The notes below the pieces were generated by a model. It saw only the letters and a list, made by a program, of their open reading frames with translations, made no database searches and was not told the DNA's origin. From contig JAKPYU010000238.1 in NCBI GenBank assembly GCA_029568995.1, forward strand, positions 1 through 48,872: a stretch of DNA of 48,872 nt, in the 5' to 3' direction. Positions 7,108-15,365 of the stretch are shown here, in pieces. The stretch comes from Candidatus Omnitrophota bacterium. Lineage in GTDB: Bacteria; Hinthialibacterota; Hinthialibacteria; Hinthialibacterales; JAKPRU01. The first letter of the stretch is position 1; each line of letters starts with the position of its first letter. Both the position numbers and the translations under genes were made by a program.

Positions 7108-8847
7108 GTGCTTTTGATACTCTCGCTCATACTCCTTCTCAGCCCGCTGCAATTGGAGATTTCTCCGCTCGGCTGGCAGACGGATAGATCCGAACCGTTG
7201 GAGCGAGAACTATTCAGCCAAGGTATTCCCATTCTACGAACGATTGATGTGAAGAACTCGGAGATCGCTCCTCTACCGGAGATCAGGAAGTACATCCGCC
7301 TGCCTTTACCGGAGGATGCCCGTGTGTTCCTGGTTGATGGCTCCAGCCCGGCTTTTAACGAGCAGTTTGCGGTGCGTCTCCAGCCGGACGGGAACACCCA
7401 AAGCATCGACGGATTCACCCAGGGACGCCTGATCGCCATCCGTGTTCCCGGCTCGCTCGAGAAACGATTCAATGACGTGCTTCGTCATGAGTTGGTTCAT
7501 GCGTACCTGAACGTTGTTGCCCCCAATCGGAATTTGCCGCCGTGGCTGGAGGAGGGACTGGCCTGCTATTTCTCCGGCAGCCCCAATCATCTGAACCATG
7601 AAACGTACCGCCTTTATGAGCGCGACATGCGGTATCTATTCAAACACTACCCGGATCGAGTCCCGTATTTCCTGTCCGATGCCCTCTCCTCTATGGATGC
7701 CAATGAAGCGTTATTCCTGCATATCCGCATCCCGGATTCGGTCCGTCTGCATATCATGCGGCTGTCCTGGGAGAACGCATTGTGGATTTCGATTCTTCTG
7801 GTTCCCGTGTTGGCGTTGATTTTTGGCAGATTTCTCAGCGAGCTGCTCTATCCATGGTATGTGGGAGTGCGGCGCAGGTATCTCGGACATCGATATATGA
7901 AGATCCTCGGAGAACTGGAAAGGAGAGTACGTTCTGAGATTCCCCTTGTTTCGGTGGAATTTGCTGCCGCCGCTCAAAAAGCGGCGACGCAGGCGGGTCT
8001 CGCAAGGCGGTTGGCCCAACGATTGGAGGATCGGCTGTGCGAGATATCGCGTAGATTTCTCGACTGTGCCGATTCTCTCATTGTCCATCTTGCCCCGTAT
8101 TTCCCCGGATTTGGTGTTCATGTACATACACTCGGGGAGGCACTCCATACGATTCATACGCTTCCCTTGATGAGATCCGAAGAAATGGAAGAAGTGCTGG
8201 CAGGGATGGATCGAGCGATTTCGGCAATCGGCGAGGTGGCACTTGCCAGGCCTTCCTTTCCACCCGACCGATGCGTTCGGAAATGGATTGGCACACAAGA
8301 GGACTGGAAAAGGGAACGGGAGCAGTTGCGAGCACTGTGGGCCGAGACAGCGAAGGAGTTCGACAGACTGCACGGGATGAGCAGTGAAGTGGCCCGGTTC
8401 TCTGCGGATGGAGAACGGCAGAATCACCCGCTTGTGGCATACGGAATTTCGGTTCAAGATGCGCTTGATCGATGGCGAGCGGGAGAAATTCTCTTGCCCG
8501 AGATGCTGGAAATCGTGCGCGATGCGGAACAGAGACGGTTTCAGGATTTCCGAACCTGGATTGAGGACCGTCTTACGAGAGCGCTTTTTCGGGGGGAGCA
8601 ACGAATGGCGGAGTGGGTCGAGGCGTTGGCGGAAAGGGATCTGGGAACTCCCGCGCGACGATGGGGGCATCAAGATTTTGTTCCGCGCATCCGCCGGGAG
8701 GGGTATTTGCGGTGGCTGTACCCGCCCGATGCACTGGAGACAGCCTCATTTGCCCTGTTTTTCTGCATTTTCGCGGGGTCCTGGGGATATCTCCGGCGTT
8801 TCTGCGCGTTCTTCCTTCAAGGGGTGGATCGTTTGCTGGGAGGATAA
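7108..8847 (+). CDS. membrane-anchored zinc metallopeptidase (gluzincin, peptidase MA-like)
   Basis: The preferred start is GTG 7108, preceded by AGGAAGAG 5-7 bases upstream and giving an immediate hydrophobic leader (LLILSLILLLSP). The ATG at 6997 lies inside a dispersed repeat and is not credible. The mature region has the zinc motif HELVH (residues 127-131) and, about 18 residues on, WLEEGLACYFSG with the third ligand at E148 or E149. This is the gluzincin pattern of the peptidase MA/DUF1570 group. A second hydrophobic segment at about 225-245 (ALWISILLVPVLALIFG) is followed by about 290 mostly charged residues and a last hydrophobic stretch near the C terminus. The long C-terminal region is not recognised. 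Substrate unknown. It stands alone between repeats and the TPR gene. Confidence 0.8.
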   Translation: MLLILSLILLLSPLQLEISPLGWQTDRSEPLERELFSQGIPILRTIDVKNSEIAPLPEIRKYIRLPLPEDARVFLVDGSSPAFNEQFAVRLQPDGNTQSIDGFTQGRLIAIRVPGSLEKRFNDVLRHELVHAYLNVVAPNRNLPPWLEEGLACYFSGSPNHLNHETYRLYERDMRYLFKHYPDRVPYFLSDALSSMDANEALFLHIRIPDSVRLHIMRLSWENALWISILLVPVLALIFGRFLSELLYPWYVGVRRRYLGHRYMKILGELERRVRSEIPLVSVEFAAAAQKAATQAGLARRLAQRLEDRLCEISRRFLDCADSLIVHLAPYFPGFGVHVHTLGEALHTIHTLPLMRSEEMEEVLAGMDRAISAIGEVALARPSFPPDRCVRKWIGTQEDWKREREQLRALWAETAKEFDRLHGMSSEVARFSADGERQNHPLVAYGISVQDALDRWRAGEILLPEMLEIVRDAEQRRFQDFRTWIEDRLTRALFRGEQRMAEWVEALAERDLGTPARRWGHQDFVPRIRREGYLRWLYPPDALETASFALFFCIFAGSWGYLRRFCAFFLQGVDRLLGG

Positions 8848-9102
8848 AAGCGCACAGGGAAGTTGAAAACGGAGTTGTTCACGTATGGACGAGCGAGTGG
8901 AATTATGTCATGATATCGGTACTGTACGGGTCGGGATCTCCGATTCCTTGTGTTGGATCGCATTGGAAAGCGGTAAGGCGACGCGAAACCAGCAGCGCGT
9001 TCGTCGGTTGAGATATCGGGGGAATTCGCGGGAGATTCCAGTGAGAATGCGCGGACCCGTCACCAACCTGCGGGCGCGGCTGCCTCGGATGATTGGGCAT
9101 TC

Positions 9103-10482
9103 GTGATGGCGCAACCGTCCAGCTTCCTGTATCACTACCGTCATGGATTGAACCTCTTCCAGAGCGGCCACTACGAAGAGGCGCTCTCTGCTTTAAAAAA
9201 CGCCCTCCTCATGGAACCTAATTTCCCGGATGCTTATGTGGCCATTGCGAAAATTCATGACGAGTTGGGGAACTACGAAGACAGCATTTCTTTGTACAAG
9301 AAGCTGGAGCGGATGCTGCCGAACGACCAGGAAATCCCCAAGCGCCTGGCGGCGGCCTACGAGAGATCGGGCGACAAGAAACGCGCTGTCCGGAAGATGC
9401 GGCAGGTAGTTCGGACCAATCCCAATGACACACAGGCTCGATGTCAACTTGCCCGTTGGCTGATTGGAGACCGGAAAATGCGGGCAGCGGACTCCCTTCT
9501 CCGCAAGGGAATCCGCGTGGTGGGAACCTGCGCTGAGTTCTATCTGCTTATGGGGGAAATCCGGCGCTATCAGAAAAAACTTGAGATGGCGCAGGAATAC
9601 TATGAGCAATGCCTGGAAATCGACCCGGACCATTCCGGTGCAAAACGCGGGATCAGCCAGGTGATTCGGGCGATGGATGCCGGAGACGCCTCAGTGGCCT
9701 CCGACCCGGACTCCGAGGAGACGGAATCCCAGGAGGAACTGGTCGAAGCAGCGCAGCTATTCACGGACGGCAAATACGATGTGGCTATTGTAAAACTCCA
9801 GACACTCCGGGAGAAACGAGCGGTCAGACGACAGGCCTCCATTCTTCTGGGCCTGGCTTATGTTCGGAAAAGCCTGTTCAAGCGGGCACGAGATATTTTT
9901 TACGATCTGGCCAATACGATGCGCCCGGAGACTCTTGTCCTGTTCAACCTGGGACTGACATGCAATCGGATCGGGGAGTATGAGGTTGCCATCCGGGGGT
10001 TGACAGAGGCTCTTGAAGCGGACCCGGAATACTACGAAGCCCTGCTGGAATTGGGATTCGCCTACCAGCGGACTGACGATATCAAAAAAGCCAGAGAAAC
10101 CTACCTGCGGGCCATTCGCCTGACGGCGAGCGACCCGCGCGCGTACGCGCTGATCGCGCGCCTGGAATACGATTTGAAACACAAGAAGCAGGCGGAACAG
10201 ATCCTGATGCGCGGACTTCAGATCGACTCTCGATCTCCCGAGCTGCTTCTAACCCAGGGGTATATTCTTCTGAAAGAGAAACAGCCACAACGAGCGGTCG
10301 GCCCGCTTCAGCAATGTGTGAAGCTGGCCCCGAATTCTTTTGAGGCCCACAAAAACCTGGGGCATGTCCTTGAACTTTTGGGGAATACTGTCGCGGCAGC
10401 CAAGAGTTACCGTGCAGCCTACCAGCTGAATCCCAGCGATGAGGATTGCCGTCTGCGCATCGAGCGGCTGGAAAGCCTGTGA
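9103..10482 (+). CDS. tetratricopeptide-repeat protein
   Basis: This 459-residue protein is built almost wholly of TPR helix pairs, about twelve units. Typical blocks are GHYEEALSALKNALLMEPNF near the start and LGNTVAAAKSYRAAYQLNPS at the end. An acidic linker (SDPDSEETESQEELVEAA) divides the array roughly in the middle. No signal peptide or membrane helix is seen, so it is probably a cytoplasmic scaffold; the partner is unknown. The start is GTG 9103 or ATG 9106. The same frame stays open upstream to a TAA at 8974-8976, and a 73-codon frame at 8885-9106 ends across this start, so a missed N terminus joined by a frameshift is possible. No partner genes lie close by. Confidence 0.88.
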   Translation: MMAQPSSFLYHYRHGLNLFQSGHYEEALSALKNALLMEPNFPDAYVAIAKIHDELGNYEDSISLYKKLERMLPNDQEIPKRLAAAYERSGDKKRAVRKMRQVVRTNPNDTQARCQLARWLIGDRKMRAADSLLRKGIRVVGTCAEFYLLMGEIRRYQKKLEMAQEYYEQCLEIDPDHSGAKRGISQVIRAMDAGDASVASDPDSEETESQEELVEAAQLFTDGKYDVAIVKLQTLREKRAVRRQASILLGLAYVRKSLFKRARDIFYDLANTMRPETLVLFNLGLTCNRIGEYEVAIRGLTEALEADPEYYEALLELGFAYQRTDDIKKARETYLRAIRLTASDPRAYALIARLEYDLKHKKQAEQILMRGLQIDSRSPELLLTQGYILLKEKQPQRAVGPLQQCVKLAPNSFEAHKNLGHVLELLGNTVAAAKSYRAAYQLNPSDEDCRLRIERLESL

Positions 10483-10489
10483 GACAACT

Positions 10490-10611
10490 GCGGATTGGGG
10501 ATTGGGGGAGAATTACGAATTAAGAATTAAAAATTAAGAATTGAAGAGAGGAAAGAGACGGAGGATTGGGGATTGCGGGTATTAGGGCAACCACGGGGGG
10601 TTGCCCCTACC
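10490..10611. repeat. intergenic repeat block: AT-rich direct repeats plus hairpin
   Basis: Repeated pieces of ggattggggatt and aattaagaattaaaaatt at 10491-10575 are followed by a hairpin with arms gggcaacc (10585-10592) and ggttgccc (10599-10606). The AT-rich pieces recur at 19949-19975, 23361-23390 and 28160-28200. Confidence 0.6.
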
Positions 10612-10628
10612 AGATGATACCCGATGGA

Positions 10629-11816
10629 TTATCTGCTCATAACCGGCTCCAGCAGGGTCAGGGTCTCTACGTGAGGTGTATGGGGGAACATGTCGAAGGC
10701 TTTCAGGAAGAACGGGCGATAGCGACCGGCATCGGCAAACCGGGCCAGGTTGTCGGCCAACGCCTTGGGATTGCAGGACAGATAGGCGATACGGCATGGG
10801 GGGCAGGCTTCGAGAAAAGCAAATACCTGCTTGCTCAGTCCGGCACGTGGCGGGTCCAGAATGATGACGTCCTTCTCCCGCAGATCGAACGGAGGCCGCT
10901 GGAGAAGGGCAACATCCGATTGCAGGACACGCACATTGCCGAGTCCGTTTCGACGGATGAATTCACGTGCTGTCTCGATATTGACCGGCTCTATCTCAAT
11001 CCCAAGCACCTCCCCCGCCCTGTCGGACAGCGAACCACCAATCAAACCCATGCCACAATACAGATCGAGGACTTTTTCCTGTCCACTGAGGTCGAGCGCA
11101 TCCGCCAGAGTCTCGTAGATTGCCTCAGCCACGGTCAGATTCGGTTGCATGAAGGTCCGGGAATAAATCGGCACTTCCAATCCCAAGAACCTTTCTGTGA
11201 TGCAGGGTTGACCGAAAATCCGCTCCGACCGGATCGGCGCGGCGACATCCGCAACTCCGGGCACGTGGCTCCAATATAGTGCTGACAGTTCGGGGCAGGA
11301 TTGGGTCAGATGTTCCGCCAATGCGGTGATGACTTGCGGGTTTTCCTCTGCGGTCATCACATCCGCAAGGAACTGACGAGCGGTGCAGGTTCCTCGGATC
11401 AACAGGTATCGCCAGAATCCGTCGTGGCGGTTTTTGTGATATGCGGGTAATCCCAAATCCCGTGCAAATTCGCGCACTGCCGAGAGAATCCGGGAGAACT
11501 CGATCGGGCATAGATGACACTCCTCCAAGTCGATCAAGTCCCAATACCTTCTCATACGGTGCAATCCCAATGCCAATCGGTCATCATGCGCGGAGAATGT
11601 GAATTCCATCCGATTCCGGTACTCCCACAGGATCGGGGAAGGATGCACATCCATGCTTTCCAGAAGGTCCGGGGGCACTGCGGGAGCCAGCAATTCCCGC
11701 AAGTCACTCTGTTTCCGCTCCAATTGCAGGCGATAGGGGATGTCCTGCGTCCGGCAGCCGCCACAAGTCCCGAAATGCGGGCATCGAGCCTGGCTTCGCT
11801 GGATGTCTTCGTTCAT
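10629..11816 (-). CDS. RlmD/TrmA-family uracil-C5 RNA methyltransferase with Fe-S cluster
   Basis: This is an S-adenosylmethionine-dependent enzyme that methylates C5 of a uridine in rRNA (RlmD/RlmC) or tRNA (TrmA). The N-terminal cysteines C12, C18 and C21, with C100 or C103, match the 4Fe-4S site of RlmD. The methyltransferase core has VLDLYCGMGLIG, the SAM acid GIEIEP and the IILDPPRAG loop. The nucleophilic cysteine is C348 in YLSCNPKALADNL and the general base is E384 in PHTPHVETLTLL. At 395 residues it lacks the N-terminal TRAM domain of E. coli RlmD, as many bacterial homologues do. Which uridine it modifies cannot be settled here. It is divergent from the iron-binding protein gene across an 81-base gap. 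Confidence 0.92.
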   Translation of the reverse strand: MNEDIQRSQARCPHFGTCGGCRTQDIPYRLQLERKQSDLRELLAPAVPPDLLESMDVHPSPILWEYRNRMEFTFSAHDDRLALGLHRMRRYWDLIDLEECHLCPIEFSRILSAVREFARDLGLPAYHKNRHDGFWRYLLIRGTCTARQFLADVMTAEENPQVITALAEHLTQSCPELSALYWSHVPGVADVAAPIRSERIFGQPCITERFLGLEVPIYSRTFMQPNLTVAEAIYETLADALDLSGQEKVLDLYCGMGLIGGSLSDRAGEVLGIEIEPVNIETAREFIRRNGLGNVRVLQSDVALLQRPPFDLREKDVIILDPPRAGLSKQVFAFLEACPPCRIAYLSCNPKALADNLARFADAGRYRPFFLKAFDMFPHTPHVETLTLLEPVMSR

Positions 11817-11844
11817 TCTTTTGGATCGGTTGATCGTGATGATA

Positions 11845-11873
11845 TTGATGATGAACTGTAAAAAGAATACTAT
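11845..11873 (+). promoter_or_regulatory. candidate promoter for the iron-binding protein gene
   Basis: TTGATG at 11845-11850 and TACTAT at 11868-11873 are separated by 17 bases, about 25 bases before the ATG. The Shine-Dalgarno GGAGGG follows at about 11884. Confidence 0.4.
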
Positions 11874-11897
11874 AGTGATGACTGGAGGGAAATCGAA

Positions 11898-12929
11898 ATG
11901 ATCCGACTCATCCTTCTTCTCGTTTCCACATTCGGTATCCTCTCATCGGCATTTGGGCAAAAAGCAGAGGTCGTAGTCTACACGGCCCTGGACCAGATCT
12001 ATTCGGAGCCGTTGCTGAAGAAGTTCGAGCAACAGATAGGAATTAAAGTCCTGCCGGTCTATGACACGGAATCGAATAAAACCGTGGGTCTGGTGAATCG
12101 GCTGATCGCGGAAAAGGCAAGACCGCAGTGCGACGTGTTCTGGAATAACGAGGTGGCCCGAACACTGGTTCTCAAGGATAAGGGGATTCTTGCGTCGTAC
12201 GCCTCCCCAACGGCCGAGGGAATTCCGGAGAAGTACCGTGATGCAGAGCATTTCTGGACCGGATTCGCGGCGCGTGGACGGATTCTCATTGTGAATACGG
12301 ACCTGGTTTCGGAAGCGCACCTGCCGAGTTCGATCTGGGATCTTGCCGATCCGCGCTGGCATGGTCAGACCGCAATCGCCAACCCGCTATTCGGAACAAC
12401 GGGAACACATATTGCCGCGCTGTTTGCCGTGCTGGGGCCGGAAAAGACCAAGAAGTATTTCCGGGCGATCAAGACAAACAAGACAATCACAGCGCCCAGC
12501 AATTCAGCGGTCCGAGACATGGCGGCTCGTGGTGAGATCGCCTTCGGCCTGACCGATACCGATGACGCGAACGGGGCTATTGAGGACGGCAAGCCTGTCA
12601 AAATCGTGGTTCCCGACCAGGAAGAGGATGCGATGGGAGTACTGGTGATACCCAATACCGTTGCACTGATCGCCGGAGCACCGCATGAGACAGAAGGTCA
12701 GCGACTGATCGACTTCCTGCTCTCAAAAGAGACGGAGGAGTACCTTGCCCAGTGCCGATCCGCGCAGATTCCCCTACGACCCGGTGTTGAAAAACCGGGG
12801 AAAGTGCTGGACCTGGAAAAACTGAGGGTCATGGACATCGTATACGCCCAAATTGCGGAGACTCTGCCGGATTCAACGAAATTTGTGCATGACGAATTGC
12901 CCGGTTTTCAAAGTCGCTCTAATCAGTAG
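11898..12929 (+). CDS. periplasmic ferric-iron ABC transporter substrate-binding protein (FutA/FbpA type)
   Basis: This is a secreted or periplasmic solute-binding protein of 343 residues. A classical signal peptide of about 20 residues ends at SSAFG before QKAEVVVYTA. The pattern VVVYTALDQIYSEPLLKKFE is the opening strand of family 1 ferric-binding proteins, and WDLADPRWHGQTAIANPLFG and MGVLVIPNTVALIAGAPH are further family blocks. It binds ferric iron or a related oxyanion-stabilised metal for import (family knowledge). No permease or ATPase gene is adjacent, so it must work with a transporter encoded elsewhere. A GGAGGG site lies close before the ATG. A stem-loop at 12960-12984 ends the transcript, so it is probably a single-gene unit. 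Confidence 0.9.
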   Translation: MIRLILLLVSTFGILSSAFGQKAEVVVYTALDQIYSEPLLKKFEQQIGIKVLPVYDTESNKTVGLVNRLIAEKARPQCDVFWNNEVARTLVLKDKGILASYASPTAEGIPEKYRDAEHFWTGFAARGRILIVNTDLVSEAHLPSSIWDLADPRWHGQTAIANPLFGTTGTHIAALFAVLGPEKTKKYFRAIKTNKTITAPSNSAVRDMAARGEIAFGLTDTDDANGAIEDGKPVKIVVPDQEEDAMGVLVIPNTVALIAGAPHETEGQRLIDFLLSKETEEYLAQCRSAQIPLRPGVEKPGKVLDLEKLRVMDIVYAQIAETLPDSTKFVHDELPGFQSRSNQ

Positions 12930-12959
12930 TCCCATATAGAAGTGGTGTTTTTTGAAATG

Positions 12960-12990
12960 GCCAAGTTGCATATTGCAACTTGGCTGTTTC
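12960..12990 (+). terminator. candidate intrinsic terminator
   Basis: A perfect 11-base stem (gccaagttgca at 12960-12970, tgcaacttggc at 12974-12984) with a 3-base loop is followed by tgtttc. It lies 30 bases after the iron-binding protein stop. The T run is weak. Confidence 0.55.
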
Positions 12991-13088
12991 TGCAGCATGT
13001 TGATATGAATTCTATATTTATATCCATAAATATTTTATTATCAGTATTTTAAATAATAAGTAGCCACTCCAGGTACATTTGGCAAGCA

Positions 13089-13117
13089 TGTTGCTGTTCT
13101 TTGTATTGAAATATAAA
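13089..13117 (+). promoter_or_regulatory. weak candidate promoter for the NifX-like/MinD unit
   Basis: A TATAAA at 13112-13117 lies about 40 bases before the ATG at 13158, in an AT-rich stretch. The best -35 is TGTTGC at 13089-13094 with 17-base spacing, a poor match. Confidence 0.3.
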
Positions 13118-13157
13118 CTCGATGATCCATAAGCGGATTCGGAAGTGGAGAAAGCGG

Positions 13158-13520
13158 ATGAAAGTTGCAATCACAAGCACGGGGACAGATCTCGACAGAC
13201 CAGTGGATGAGCGGTTCGGTCGTGCCAAGGTCATTCTTGTCGTTGATACCGAGAGTGAGGCGTTTAAGGCGCTCGACAATTCAGTGAATCTGAACGCCGC
13301 ACAGGGTGCGGGAATCCAAACCGCCCAGAGAATGGCCGATGAAGGGGTGCAGTATGTTCTGACCGGTCATATCGGACCCAAAGCATACCGTGCGTTGAAC
13401 GCTGCCGGGATTCAGATTCTTACCGGAGCGTTCGGGACGGTTCGAGAGACCCTCGATAGGTTCAAGAAGGGTGAAATGAAAACAACGGATAGGCCCGATG
13501 TGCAGGGGCATTGGAGTTGA
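13158..13520 (+). CDS. NifX/NafY-type dinitrogenase iron-molybdenum cofactor domain protein
   Basis: This is a single-domain protein of 120 residues starting MKVAITSTGTDLDRPVDERF, the standard opening of the DIMC (NifB/NifX/NafY) fold. The block QGAGIQTAQRMADEGVQYVL and LTGHIGPKAYRALNAAGI are the rest of the family pattern. Proteins of this fold bind or carry Fe-S or Fe-Mo precursor clusters. Outside nitrogen fixers they often accompany MinD-type ATPases, as here (family knowledge). No nif gene lies in the window, so a role in nitrogenase is unlikely. The start at 13158 is chosen because GGAG lies 7 bases upstream and the fold begins there; an ATG at 13122 would add 12 basic residues. It leads a three-gene unit with the next ATPase only 13 bases on. 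Confidence 0.9.
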   Translation: MKVAITSTGTDLDRPVDERFGRAKVILVVDTESEAFKALDNSVNLNAAQGAGIQTAQRMADEGVQYVLTGHIGPKAYRALNAAGIQILTGAFGTVRETLDRFKKGEMKTTDRPDVQGHWS

Positions 13521-13533
13521 TCGGGAATCTCCA

Positions 13534-14388
13534 ATGATAAAAACTGCTCAGTGTGTCGCAATTGCCTCCGGAAAAGGCGGGACAGGAAAAACCACCGTGA
13601 CGGTCAATCTCGCCGCAGTTTCGGAAAGCCCCATAACGTTGCTCGATTGCGATGTGGAGGAACCGAATGCGCACCTTTTTCTGAAGGCGCAATGGGAGAA
13701 AATCAAGCGATTTACGGTTCCATTTCCGGTTTTCGATCCGCAGAAATGTGACGGTTGTCGAACATGCCAGGAAGCCTGCCGGTTCAATGCCATCGCTGTT
13801 TTCGGGACGGAACCGATTCTGTTTCCGGAACTGTGTCATGCATGTGGGGGATGTATTCGGCAATGCCCTACAGGTGCGATCCGCGAAGGGACCCGTGAAA
13901 TCGGCTCCATCCGATTTGCCACCTGTGAGCACATCTCCTTTGTAGACGGGAATCTGGATATCGGGGAGGCGCGAAGCGCGCCTCTCATCGAGGAAATCCG
14001 CAGTCTTCCCACCGAAACGGAATGGATACTGATCGACGCGCCTCCGGGGACCTCGTGTCCGGTGATTGCCTCCGTTCAGGATGTAGATTATGTGGTCCTG
14101 GTGACCGAACCGACACCGTTCGGTTTGCACGACCTTACTCTGGCCGTCAAGATGTGTCGGAAAATGAATCTTCCGTGTGGGGTTTTGCTCAACCGGGCCG
14201 GACTGGGTAATACCGATATGAAAGCCTATTGCTCAAGAGAAGGGATCTATCTGCTGGGGGAGATCCCGTTTGACCGAAGCATTGCGGAAATCTATTCCCG
14301 TGGCGACATTCCGGCCCGCGTTTCCCCACAATACCGGAGCCTTTTCGAAACGCTTTTCATGCGAATCCGCGAGGAGGTTCGTCCATGA
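13534..14388 (+). CDS. MinD-superfamily P-loop ATPase with inserted double-cluster ferredoxin domain (copy 1)
   Basis: This 284-residue protein has the deviant Walker A motif ASGKGGTGKTT at the N terminus and LLDCDVEEPNAH next, as in MinD/Mrp ATPases. Two cysteine sets are inserted at about residues 71-117: CDGCRTCQEAC and CHACGGCIRQCP, each CxxCxxCxxxC, giving two predicted 4Fe-4S clusters. The ATPase core resumes with ILIDAPPGTSCPV. Family knowledge links such proteins to Fe-S or metal-cofactor handling coupled to ATP. The neighbour upstream is the NifX-like protein, and its twin overlaps by 4 bases (ATGA) downstream, so the three are probably one operon and the two ATPases may form a heterodimer. 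The alternative ATG at 13498 would overlap the preceding gene. Confidence 0.9.
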   Translation: MIKTAQCVAIASGKGGTGKTTVTVNLAAVSESPITLLDCDVEEPNAHLFLKAQWEKIKRFTVPFPVFDPQKCDGCRTCQEACRFNAIAVFGTEPILFPELCHACGGCIRQCPTGAIREGTREIGSIRFATCEHISFVDGNLDIGEARSAPLIEEIRSLPTETEWILIDAPPGTSCPVIASVQDVDYVVLVTEPTPFGLHDLTLAVKMCRKMNLPCGVLLNRAGLGNTDMKAYCSREGIYLLGEIPFDRSIAEIYSRGDIPARVSPQYRSLFETLFMRIREEVRP

Positions 14389-15260
14389 AGCAGATCACGG
14401 TCATATCCGGCAAAGGCGGGACCGGCAAAACCAGTTTTGTCGCTGCATTCGCCGGTCTGGCTGAGAACGCAGTCCTGGCCGATTGCGATGTGGATGCCGC
14501 CGATCTGCATCTCATTTTCAATCCGACCGTCTTGGAAACGCAGGAGTTCATGAGCGGATACCAGGTCCGTTTCGACCCGGAGAAGTGCTCCGCCTGTGGA
14601 GAGTGTGTCCCGGTGTGCCGGTTCCGGGCGGTGACCCTGCATGACGATTCTCTCCTGCCCTTATTCGATCCCTTTGCGTGCGAAGGCTGCGGGTGCTGTG
14701 TAGATATCTGCCCCACCGGAGCATTGATACTGGAAGACCGGAAATCGGGTGAGATGTATGTTTCCGATACCCGTTTCGGTCCGATGGTCCATGCGCGCCT
14801 GGATGTGGGGGAATCCAGCAGCGGTAAACTGGTCTCCATGGTTCGCACGCGAAGCCGGGAGATTGCGGAACAAGAACATCGCGATCTTATTCTGATCGAC
14901 GGATCGCCGGGTGTGGGGTGTCCGGTCATTGCTTCTTTGAATGGCGTCGATACGGCCCTGATCGTGACAGAGCCGACTGTTTCAGGATTGCACGACCTGC
15001 AAAGGGTGACAGAGTTGTGCAGGCATTTTCAGATTCCAACCTCTGTGATTGTCAACAAATTCGATTTAAATGCAGAAATGGCATCCCAAATCGAATCGTA
15101 TTCCGATGGGCAGGATATGATCTGTCTCGGGAGAATTGCTTTTGATCCGCTCTTTGTGAAGTCCATGGCCGCCTCAAAAACCGTTGTTGAATTTGCGGGC
15201 CAGTCAAAAACCGCTGAGCGGCTACAGGCAATCTGGGTAAAATTGGTCTCCGAATTGTGA
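14385..15260 (+). CDS. MinD-superfamily P-loop ATPase with inserted double-cluster ferredoxin domain (copy 2)
   Basis: This 291-residue paralogue of the preceding gene has the same order: SGKGGTGKTSF Walker motif, LADCDVDAADLH, two ferredoxin cysteine sets (CSACGECVPVC and CEGCGCCVDICP), then LILIDGSPGVGCPVIAS. It begins inside the last codons of copy 1 through an ATGA overlap, a sign of translational coupling. The two copies differ in most non-motif positions, so the duplication is old; such pairs occur together in many anaerobes and archaea (family knowledge). No signal peptide is present. A short gc-rich hairpin at 15321-15335 follows. The actual client protein or cofactor cannot be named from the window. 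Confidence 0.9.
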   Translation: MKQITVISGKGGTGKTSFVAAFAGLAENAVLADCDVDAADLHLIFNPTVLETQEFMSGYQVRFDPEKCSACGECVPVCRFRAVTLHDDSLLPLFDPFACEGCGCCVDICPTGALILEDRKSGEMYVSDTRFGPMVHARLDVGESSSGKLVSMVRTRSREIAEQEHRDLILIDGSPGVGCPVIASLNGVDTALIVTEPTVSGLHDLQRVTELCRHFQIPTSVIVNKFDLNAEMASQIESYSDGQDMICLGRIAFDPLFVKSMAASKTVVEFAGQSKTAERLQAIWVKLVSEL

Positions 15261-15289
15261 TTGTGGGCTTCCTGCCGGTTGCGGACTAT

Positions 15290-15335
15290 TTGACTCCATG
15301 ATATATTTCATACAAATCAACGGGGCTAAGCCCCG
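15290..15335 (+). promoter_or_regulatory. weak promoter candidate and short hairpin upstream of the secreted propeller gene
   Basis: TTGACT at 15290-15295 and TACAAA at 15311-15316 have a short 15-base spacing. A 6-base GC stem (cggggc/gccccg, 15321-15335) follows without a T run. Either could be a leader feature or chance. Confidence 0.25.
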
Positions 15336-15365
15336 AAACCTTCACGATCCAAAGGAGAGCGAAGA

